The notes under the pieces were generated by a model. That model did not search any database and was not told the DNA's origin. It worked only from the letters and a program-made list of their open reading frames with translations. Shown here piece by piece: positions 1 to 5,912 of a DNA stretch of 64,000 nt; the stretch's first letter is position 1, and each line of letters begins with the position of its first letter. The translations under genes were made by a program, and so were the position numbers. The stretch spans positions 1-64,000 of the forward strand of contig NZ_BAABHD010000030.1 of the NCBI RefSeq assembly GCF_039541915.1, given 5' to 3'. This DNA comes from Nibrella saemangeumensis. GTDB lineage: Bacteria; Bacteroidota; Bacteroidia; Cytophagales; Spirosomataceae.

Positions 1-1
1 A

Positions 2-415
2 TCAAGTGAGCACAATAGAACATTTCATAGATTGGCTGATGAAGCAGTTGGCCAAGCCGCTGAAGATTCCCATCCGCATCTTTTTCTTCAGTGTCCAGCA
101 CTGAGGGGAATTTGCTAAATCTTCATCTAAAACGCTCAAATGCAGTGAGGCTACGGAGAGTACCTGACCAATATTATCATGAAGCTCTTCAGCCACTTGA
201 CGGAGGGTTTGGTTTTGAATTTCAAGTTGAGATTGGAGTATTTCTTTTTCGTATCCCTCTCTTATAAGTGCTAAACTTTGCTGAAATATGATATAACGCT
301 TTCTATAAGAATAAACTAAAACGATAACAAAAGCAGTTAATATTATAAACAACAATGTACCTAGAACAGTAAATAAGACTATATCATAAGGTTTCAAAGC
401 CATTATTACTAACAT
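2..415 (-). CDS. Sensor histidine kinase, N-terminal part (NarL/HisKA_3 type), probably frameshifted
   Basis: One membrane helix (about residues 10-35) is followed by a coiled linker and a HisKA_3 phosphoacceptor motif, ELHDNIGQVLSVASL, with H79 as the likely phosphorylated histidine. Proteins of this type use one helix, a HisKA_3 dimer domain and an HATPase domain, and phosphorylate LuxR/NarL-type regulators. Here the family pattern stops near residue 105, after a run of lysines, and a stop codon lies at 2-4. Another frame reads on to the window edge with kinase-like sequence (LQRLGQLLHQ). One missing base in the T5 run at 81-85 would join the two. I infer a frameshift, real or from sequencing. 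The gene overlaps the 7-TM gene by 32 bp, so translation is probably coupled. M5 (403) is an alternative start. The ATPase domain lies outside the window. Confidence 0.6.
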   Translation of the reverse strand: MLVIMALKPYDIVLFTVLGTLLFIILTAFVIVLVYSYRKRYIIFQQSLALIREGYEKEILQSQLEIQNQTLRQVAEELHDNIGQVLSVASLHLSVLDEDLANSPQCWTLKKKMRMGIFSGLANCFISQSMKCSIVLT

Positions 416-1049
416 TTACATATTGACTCATAATACCTATAATGAAAGTTATAAGAAACAAAAAATTTAAAAATTCATGAATCCAGTAAACCTGCAAAGC
501 GTAATCTCCTGCATTCTTAATCAAATAATTCATAAACCCTTGAACTAAAAAATTGCCGAATGACACAAATAAAAGACCTGAGCTAATCCAAAACATTGGC
601 TCAAATTCTATTCTTTTTATGTTTGGCTTCAAAAAAATTTCAATAAAATAGAATAAAGTAATGAATCCAATCAGCAAATTACTTAAACTTACAGAGTAAG
701 AATTGTACTCATTAAGTGGCTCCACAAACAAAGACAAGATGATTGAACTTATAACAAAAAATGGAACAGAAATCAAAATAAACTTTCTTATATTAAAATT
801 ATTTAGATGATAAAAGTAAGACATAGAAAAAAGTAAATATTGCAACAAAGTTAATAAGTGAAATAGGAACAAGTTATTTTTAAAATTAAATATATATATT
901 AAACATACAGCAGAAAGATTTATTAGAAAACCAGCCAAAACAGCATAACCAATTAGTTTAACAGACTTTGATAGTTTATTAAAAAAAATAAAAAAGACAG
1001 TACAAGCTGCAAGATATAACGTAAACAGTAAAAATGTATCCCACCACAT
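384..1049 (-). CDS. Seven-transmembrane protein of unknown function
   Basis: The 221-residue protein is almost entirely hydrophobic, with about seven predicted membrane helices separated by short Lys/Asn-rich loops. No catalytic motif is visible. The gene is strongly AT-rich, unlike the GC-rich bulk of the window, which suggests transfer. It overlaps the start of the histidine kinase gene, and the small Cys-tailed gene lies just upstream on the same strand, so the three look co-transcribed. By position it could be a membrane sensor or accessory to the kinase, but that is inference from order alone. A 22-bp palindrome ends 9 bp before its start codon. Confidence 0.6.
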   Translation of the reverse strand: MWWDTFLLFTLYLAACTVFFIFFNKLSKSVKLIGYAVLAGFLINLSAVCLIYIFNFKNNLFLFHLLTLLQYLLFSMSYFYHLNNFNIRKFILISVPFFVISSIILSLFVEPLNEYNSYSVSLSNLLIGFITLFYFIEIFLKPNIKRIEFEPMFWISSGLLFVSFGNFLVQGFMNYLIKNAGDYALQVYWIHEFLNFLFLITFIIGIMSQYVNVSNNGFETL

Positions 1050-1057
1050 AAGTCTAT

Positions 1058-1079
1058 AAGACCTGAAATTTCAGGTCTT
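1058..1079. repeat. Perfect 22-bp palindrome between two minus-strand genes
   Basis: Arms AAGACCTGAAA and TTTCAGGTCTT are exact reverse complements with no loop. It sits between the stop of the 164-residue gene and the start of the 7-TM gene. No strong U-run follows on the minus strand, so it is a weak terminator or attenuator at best. A dimeric regulator site or a hairpin hiding the ribosome-binding site is equally possible. Confidence 0.5.
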
Positions 1080-1085
1080 TCCTAG

Positions 1086-1580
1086 TTAAACATCATAGTA
1101 ACTATCTGGTACAGGATTTGGACAAGGCGGGTGTTGGCAGCAGCACATTGCGACTATTGATTCTTCACCACCTATTGCTTTTCCATCTCTGTCAATAGGC
1201 GAAACAAACATTTTGTGAACTTCCTTATCAATTTCATTTGTCTCACCAATACCATAATACAATCTTACATGATTTGATCCTGCATTGAGAGACTGGTTAA
1301 TTGCAGCCTGAAGTTCATATACATTAAAAAAAGCAGTCCTTATAAGTCTTCCCTTATGAGAAATTAAATTTTGTGGATTTGGATTTGTTAGGATTTCCTT
1401 ATATTTATTAGTTGCCCTTTTAAAGGGATTTTCCAGAACACCTGTTTCATTAACGTCAATCCAATAATCAGATTCAGCTATTCTATTTGGTTCTTCAAAA
1501 TTCACATTACACTCTTCCGTAAAAAAGAACGCATCGGATGGTTTCTCTGTATCAATAGAGGTTTTTCTAATCTTAGCCAT
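1086..1580 (-). CDS. Conserved small protein with Cys/Pro-rich tail, unknown function
   Basis: The 164-residue protein is soluble, with no signal peptide or membrane helix. The middle region contains LIRTAFFNVYELQAAINQSL followed by VRLYYGIGE and then a variable acidic stretch. The C-terminus has a cysteine cluster, MCCCQHPPCPNP. I have a general memory of Bacteroidota proteins with an R-x-Y-x-GI core and a Cys/Pro-rich end, usually annotated as hypothetical, but I cannot name a family. The tail could bind a metal or be a processed end; neither is shown. It is the first gene of the AT-rich minus-strand set with the 7-TM protein and the kinase. Its upstream region carries a G-rich tract on the same strand. 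Confidence 0.6.
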   Translation of the reverse strand: MAKIRKTSIDTEKPSDAFFFTEECNVNFEEPNRIAESDYWIDVNETGVLENPFKRATNKYKEILTNPNPQNLISHKGRLIRTAFFNVYELQAAINQSLNAGSNHVRLYYGIGETNEIDKEVHKMFVSPIDRDGKAIGGEESIVAMCCCQHPPCPNPVPDSYYDV

Positions 1581-1642
1581 AAAATTTAAGTTTAGTTATA
1601 TACTAGTAAATGGGAAATTCCCCGTATAACCTACTCCTTTAT

Positions 1643-1688
1643 CCCCCTCTAACTCCCGCTATCCTCCCCTACTCCCCCACCTACCCCC
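1643..1688 (-). other. Potential G-quadruplex tract in a divergent intergenic region
   Basis: On the minus strand this stretch has five G-runs, at 1684-1688 (G5), 1674-1678 (G5), 1666-1669 (G4), 1655-1657 (G3) and 1643-1647 (G5), separated by 4 to 8 bases. It lies upstream of the minus-strand small-protein gene and just before the TAnnTTTG box of the plus-strand gene. If transcribed leftward, the G-rich strand would be in the mRNA leader. Confidence 0.45.
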
Positions 1689-1692
1689 TCGC

Positions 1693-1700
1693 TACCTTTG
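1693..1700 (+). promoter_or_regulatory. Bacteroidota -7 box (TACCTTTG)
   Basis: TACCTTTG matches TAnnTTTG and lies 43 bp before the start of the diiron-protein gene. No convincing TTG is seen 19-21 bp upstream, where the C-rich tract lies, so this is only half a promoter match. Confidence 0.35.
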
Positions 1701-1743
1701 ACCCGTTAACCAAATCTAAATACCAAACGACTACCTGTCTCAC

Positions 1744-2487
1744 ATGAAGACCCAAAGTATTCCTTTTTCACAATCGGCGCAAGCTTTTGTCCAAAAACTT
1801 GACAACAAAATTGATCTGGTGCTCAAAGAAGTGGAGCGGAGCGAGATGTACCAGATTGTAGCGGCACCCAACACAGATCCCAAACTGGTGGCGACCATCA
1901 TTAAATACATCCTGCTGGAGGTGTTTTCTTACGGCCCGCACGTAACCGAAGCCACGTTTATGGCCATCAGCCGCCTGCCCAAAGACCGGCCAGACCTGAT
2001 GAAGTCGCTCATTCTGCACGATCTCTCGGAAGTAGATCATGGCGAAATGGCGCTAAAGGACTTTATCAAGCTCGGTGGCGATGAGCAGTGGGCCCGCAAT
2101 CGGCGGATGACACCCAAGTCGCTGGCGATGGCCGCTACCTGCCGGATGATCGGCCAGTTTGAGAATCCCTTCGCGTACCTCGGCTATATGTACCTCTTTG
2201 AGGGACTAACCCCAATTCTGACCGAGCGTGCGCAGCAGTTCCTGGCGGCCAAAGGTTTCCCCATCGAAGCCCAGGCATTTATTGATGAGCATGCTACGGA
2301 AGACATCGGTCACGCCCAATTGATGTCAAATATGGTGGCTCGCATCGTGACGGAGTACCCAGAAGCCGAAGCGGCTATTGAGTATGGGTTCGATTGCTTT
2401 GCCGCCGTCTACCCGCTGCCCATCTGGCGGGCGTCCCTTCAACACGCTTATGGCGAGTTTTACCTGAATGCCTTCGAAACCGTGTAA
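1744..2487 (+). CDS. Heme-oxygenase-like diiron (HDO/TenA-fold) protein
   Basis: This 247-residue, all-helical soluble protein has the spacing of metal-binding acidic and histidine residues seen in heme-oxygenase-like diiron enzymes. Candidate ligands are E96 and H99 in SEVDHGEM, E153 in YLFEGLTP, and H183, D187 and H190 in DEHATEDIGH. Such enzymes bind two irons and use O2 to cleave or oxidise C-C, C-N or C-H bonds in small molecules; substrates vary widely and cannot be read from sequence. The LuxI/FeeM-like acyltransferase starts 34 bp downstream, so the two probably form one operon making a modified acyl compound. Its close homologues are often annotated only as iron-containing redox enzyme. 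Confidence 0.75.
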   Translation: MKTQSIPFSQSAQAFVQKLDNKIDLVLKEVERSEMYQIVAAPNTDPKLVATIIKYILLEVFSYGPHVTEATFMAISRLPKDRPDLMKSLILHDLSEVDHGEMALKDFIKLGGDEQWARNRRMTPKSLAMAATCRMIGQFENPFAYLGYMYLFEGLTPILTERAQQFLAAKGFPIEAQAFIDEHATEDIGHAQLMSNMVARIVTEYPEAEAAIEYGFDCFAAVYPLPIWRASLQHAYGEFYLNAFETV

Positions 2488-2521
2488 CGTTTCCCCTTCC
2501 TCCTTTTAACCTCTTTCTTTT

Positions 2522-3244
2522 ATGAACCTGTCGTTGATTGCTCCTCATGCGGGAGCCCTACCGATTATTGCGGCTACCCTGACGGCCGAGCAGTACGAAC
2601 AGACAATTGCCGACATCCAGCGGTTCCGGGGCCGTATCTACGTGCAGGATGAAGCTATTCCGGCCAGTGCGCTGGATGGTTCCGGGCGACATTACAACAA
2701 GCTGGACTACTCATCGTATCATATCGTAGCGCGGACTCATGAAGGAGCCATCACCGGCGTTATGCGAGTCCCTTTGTATGTTAGTGGGGCTGCGGTGTGG
2801 TTCATGCAGTTGTACCATGTGCTGGAGCGGATGGAGCCGGGTCCAAAAGCGCTGTACAGCTCGGCCATTCAGCAGTTTATCGACCAGTCAGCAACAACGT
2901 ACCCCTTCATTGTTGAACCGGGAGGTTGGGCGGTTGACCGGCAAATCAGCGAGAAGCTAACCGGTACAACCCTGGTTGCTGCAACCTGGGCGTTCTGCCA
3001 GTTGATCGGGGGCGCTGTGGCTATTGCAACCGCAACGGTGAAGCACAACTCGGCTGCACTGCTGAAGATGATGGGTGGAATCAATTGCCTGGAAGGAACA
3101 TCGAACGCGCGGTTCTATGATCCCTTTCACCGGTGTGAACTTGAGATCGTCTATTTTCGGTCGGATCGGGTGAACCCCCGCTTTGCTGCGATGGTAGAAG
3201 AGATTAAAGGTCAGTGGCAGAAACGGGAAGCCATGGCGGCCTAA
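2522..3244 (+). CDS. GNAT-fold N-acyltransferase of the LuxI/FeeM type
   Basis: The 240-residue protein has the layout of autoinducer synthases and N-acyl amino acid synthases. R38 with D43/E44 (RIYVQDEA) comes near the N-terminus, then D62 with HIVARTHEG (beta strand plus turn), and then GVMRV with R82, as in the GTxRL-like strand of that superfamily. These enzymes transfer an acyl group from ACP or CoA to an amine such as homoserine lactone, tyrosine or ornithine. There is no LuxR-type receptor beside it, so a signalling role is not supported over lipid or metabolite synthesis. It lies 34 bp after the diiron protein and is followed by a hairpin terminator, giving a closed two-gene unit. The acceptor substrate is unknown. 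Confidence 0.65.
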   Translation: MNLSLIAPHAGALPIIAATLTAEQYEQTIADIQRFRGRIYVQDEAIPASALDGSGRHYNKLDYSSYHIVARTHEGAITGVMRVPLYVSGAAVWFMQLYHVLERMEPGPKALYSSAIQQFIDQSATTYPFIVEPGGWAVDRQISEKLTGTTLVAATWAFCQLIGGAVAIATATVKHNSAALLKMMGGINCLEGTSNARFYDPFHRCELEIVYFRSDRVNPRFAAMVEEIKGQWQKREAMAA

Positions 3245-3274
3245 CCCACCGTGTAAAGTGCCGCTGTATTGTTG

Positions 3275-3321
3275 GAGGTATTCCGGAGCCGCAGGTTTGG
3301 CCCGGAATACCTCTGTTTGTT
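3275..3321 (+). terminator. Hairpin terminator after the acyltransferase gene
   Basis: GAGGTATTCCGG at 3275-3286 pairs perfectly with CCGGAATACCTC at 3302-3313 and is followed by a T-rich TGTTTGTT. It closes the diiron/acyltransferase operon. Confidence 0.7.
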
Positions 3322-3705
3322 AGGTAGCCAGCGTACCATTTGCTCAATTTTACGCAGAAAAAGGCCCTTGAGTTAAAACTTTAAGTACATCCTGAAGTAT
3401 TTTAAATAACCTTTTAAACCATTTGACTGGTTTTGGGGTCTATATGGCTGTAAGCAGATATAAGTAAATTTTTTCACGGAAAAACCCATATCTGCCAAAT
3501 TTTAGCTATTTTTGTATCATCACTACAGAAAATACAAAGAATGTAGGTGTGTTGATACCACTCACAAAATATTTTGGGTGCACACTTGCAAAAGATCAGT
3601 CAAATGTTTTATTTTTGATAGTCTTGAAAATTTCACTACCAAAAACTTTAACCACCACATACACTATCGAAGCACGGCTCTACGTTAACTAATTGATAAC
3701 TGAAA
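3322..3705 (+). promoter_or_regulatory. Long AT-rich leader region of the ECF sigma factor gene
   Basis: No gene is seen in these 384 bases. The base composition turns AT-rich. A TAnnTTTG-like box, TATTTTTG, is at 3507-3514, nearly 200 bp before the sigma factor start, without a clear upstream TTG. No strong hairpin or repeat was noticed. Confidence 0.3.
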
Positions 3706-4305
3706 ATGGAGAAAGCCCAGGTTAACGACAGTGAGCTTATTTCCCTGTACATACGTGGTAGTGAAAAAGCCTTTGAAAAGTTAGTTCACCGGCATAAGTC
3801 TAAGATCTATACAACAATATATCTTATTGTTAAGGATCAATATGTGGCGGAAGACTTAATGCAGGATACGTTGATAAAAGCGGTCGAAACCATTAAGTCG
3901 GGTCGGTACAACGAAGAGGGCAAATTCCTCCCGTGGATCATTCGGATCGCTCACAACTTGGCAATTGACTATTTCCGAAAAGATAAACGCTACCCCAATG
4001 TAGTGTTTGAGGACGGAAGCAATGTGTTTAATTCGCTGGAATTTGCCGAGGACTCCATTGAGTCGCTGCAGATTCGGCAGGAAACACATGAGCATTTGCG
4101 CGAGTTGATCCAGCGACTGCCGGAGCAACAGCGACAGGTGCTAATCATGCGGCACTACGAGGAGATGAGTTTCCAGGAGATTGCCGATGCGACCGGCGTC
4201 AGTATTAACACAGCTTTGGGGAGAATGCGTTATGCTTTAATAAACCTGCGTAAGCAACTAAGCAAACGTGCTCCGAGCTATGATAAAAACTTTTACCCAA
4301 GATGA
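3706..4305 (+). CDS. ECF-type RNA polymerase sigma factor
   Basis: The 199-residue protein has region 2 (about residues 20-90, with AEDLMQDTLIKA and FLPWIIRIAHNLAIDYFRK, the core- and -10-binding helices) and region 4 (about 130-190, with LPEQQRQVLIMRHYEEMSF and an EIADATGVSINTALGRMR helix-turn-helix). That two-domain layout defines group 4 (ECF) sigma factors, which redirect RNA polymerase to a small regulon. No FecR-type anti-sigma gene lies beside it. Instead a 78-residue protein overlaps its 3' end by 26 bp. The long upstream region suggests regulated transcription. Its targets are unknown; the glycan locus downstream has its own LacI regulator. Confidence 0.93.
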   Translation: MEKAQVNDSELISLYIRGSEKAFEKLVHRHKSKIYTTIYLIVKDQYVAEDLMQDTLIKAVETIKSGRYNEEGKFLPWIIRIAHNLAIDYFRKDKRYPNVVFEDGSNVFNSLEFAEDSIESLQIRQETHEHLRELIQRLPEQQRQVLIMRHYEEMSFQEIADATGVSINTALGRMRYALINLRKQLSKRAPSYDKNFYPR

Positions 4306-4516
4306 CGTAATCCGTTATGTCTATGAAGAAACCTCTGAAGAGGAAAGTCTGCTGATTGAGGACGCGCTGATGTCCGAGCCGGATTTGATGGCCTTCTTTC
4401 TCGATACTCTCGAGTTAAGGGCGCTCATGAACCGGATTGAACGGCAACCGCGCCAGCAGACCCTTCAAAACGTATTTGATTACTCTCGAAAATACACGCC
4501 CAGCCCATCTGCCTGA
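4280..4516 (+). CDS. Small acidic protein overlapping the sigma factor gene
   Basis: The likely start is the ATG at 4280 (MIKTFTQDDVIRYVYEET); a GTG four codons earlier is also in frame. The 78-residue product is soluble and rich in Glu/Leu, with no membrane helix and no zinc-binding motif, so it is not a classical membrane anti-sigma factor. The 26-bp overlap with the sigma gene implies coupled translation and a related job, perhaps a soluble anti-sigma or co-regulator, but no known fold is recognised. Confidence 0.65.
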   Translation: MIKTFTQDDVIRYVYEETSEEESLLIEDALMSEPDLMAFFLDTLELRALMNRIERQPRQQTLQNVFDYSRKYTPSPSA

Positions 4517-4591
4517 TTAATACTGGCGGGTGGGTTGTTCTGTTTTCAGCTGTTCTGGCGGAGTAGCACAACCTACTCTTCTTAAGGATCT

Positions 4592-5611
4592 TTATCGCTT
4601 TGTTGACCCTCGCACAATCAGTTGCGTGGACAGGACGACCGTTTCGGGCTCGAAGCGGTCGTCTTCGTTTTGGAGCTGGTTCAGCAATAGCCTGGCGGCC
4701 TGCTCACCAATTTCGGTAACAGGCTGAGCAACGGTAGTCAGGCCGGGTTCTACCAGCGCCGAGATGGGATCATCGCTAAAGCCGACTACAGCAATGTCAT
4801 CGGGTATTTTTAGGCCGCGGGCTTTTATCACCTGCAAGGCCTCAATGGCGGTAGGGTCGTTAATGGCGAACAGAGCATCGGGGGGCTGGGAAAGATTGAG
4901 CAAGTGGTTTACGTAGATATTCGCTTTATCGAGGGTCAGGTCGTAGGAAATGATTAAAGATGGGTCCATGGGAAGGCCGTATTTTTGTAGTGCATCCAGA
5001 TACCCGTTCAGGCGGTTACGGCTGTTTTGCAGCGAGTCGGGGCCGGCCAGGTGCGCAATCCGGCGTTTTCCTGTCTCAATCAGATGCTCAACCGCCCGAA
5101 AAGCGCCGTCGTAGTCATCGACCGTTACCTTCGAAACGGCCATGTCTTCACAGATCCGGTTGAAAAAAACAACCGGTACCCCCTTCCGCTCAAAAATCCG
5201 GAAATGGTCGAAGTTGCGGGTCTCTTTGGTATGCGACACCAGCAGTCCATCGACCCGGCTGGCCAGTAATCCCCGCGTATTAGCCATTTCGATTTCGTAG
5301 GATTCATTGGAATGGCAGATCACCACATTATAGCCCGCTCTGGCCAGCACCTCTTGTGCGCCAATAATTACTTTTGGAAAGAAGAAGCTTAGAAACTCCG
5401 GTACGATAATACCTATGGTTTTCGTCTGACTGGTCAGCAGCGAGATGGCCAGTTGGTTGCGCTGGTAATCCATCTGAGTCGCCAGTGCCAATACCTGTTC
5501 GCGGGTTTTTACTTTTACGTTCGGATGACCGGTCAGCGCCCGCGAAACGGTTGACTTAGATAGGTTCAGTGCTTTGGCAATATCAATAATCGTTGTCTGA
5601 TGGCCTTTCAT
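4592..5611 (-). CDS. LacI-family transcriptional regulator
   Basis: The 339-residue protein begins with a LacI helix-turn-helix (TTIIDIAKALNLSKSTVSRA, about residues 6-25), then the hinge helix near residue 55. A periplasmic-binding-protein-like sensor domain follows (starting TIGIIVPEFLSFFF, with AVVGFSDDPISALVEPGLTT near the end). LacI proteins bind palindromic operators as dimers and release DNA on binding a sugar. The gene is divergent from susC, and the shared region holds a double palindrome that is the obvious operator. It therefore probably controls both itself and the glycan operon. The ligand is unknown. Confidence 0.95.
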   Translation of the reverse strand: MKGHQTTIIDIAKALNLSKSTVSRALTGHPNVKVKTREQVLALATQMDYQRNQLAISLLTSQTKTIGIIVPEFLSFFFPKVIIGAQEVLARAGYNVVICHSNESYEIEMANTRGLLASRVDGLLVSHTKETRNFDHFRIFERKGVPVVFFNRICEDMAVSKVTVDDYDGAFRAVEHLIETGKRRIAHLAGPDSLQNSRNRLNGYLDALQKYGLPMDPSLIISYDLTLDKANIYVNHLLNLSQPPDALFAINDPTAIEALQVIKARGLKIPDDIAVVGFSDDPISALVEPGLTTVAQPVTEIGEQAARLLLNQLQNEDDRFEPETVVLSTQLIVRGSTKR

Positions 5612-5690
5612 AAAATATAACTTTTCCTATAAGCAACCTTGTCTGCTTATCTATACCTGCTTTCTCTACTGTTTCAATCTACCTCATTTT

Positions 5691-5726
5691 TTGGGAACAT
5701 TCCCAATAATTTGGGAATGTTCCCAA
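5691..5726. promoter_or_regulatory. Double LacI-type operator between lacI and susC
   Basis: TTGGGAACATTCCCAA at 5691-5706 and TTGGGAATGTTCCCAA at 5711-5726 are exact reverse complements of each other, and each is itself an inverted repeat apart from its two central bases. Centre-to-centre spacing is 20 bp, about two helical turns, so two dimers would sit on one face of the DNA. The site is 80 bp before lacI and 187 bp before susC. The rest of the 301-bp divergent region (5612-5912) is AT-rich, with no other clear element. Confidence 0.8.
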
Positions 5727-5912
5727 AAAAATATTGCAACTTTTTTCTTGCATCTCGCCCGACCTATTGTAATATCAACATAAAGTCTCTGAATACGACA
5801 ATATCAGTCATTCTCTAGCCTTATCTAACTGTTTTTATACGAAGATTTCAGCGTTACAAAAGCAAATAACCAGTCAACCTAAAATTGTACATTTTCTCCA
5901 ATCCCTACTCTT

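Noticed and set aside
2522..3244. Classical acyl-homoserine-lactone quorum-sensing synthase
   Set aside because: There is no LuxR-type partner nearby, and the match to LuxI is only at the superfamily level.
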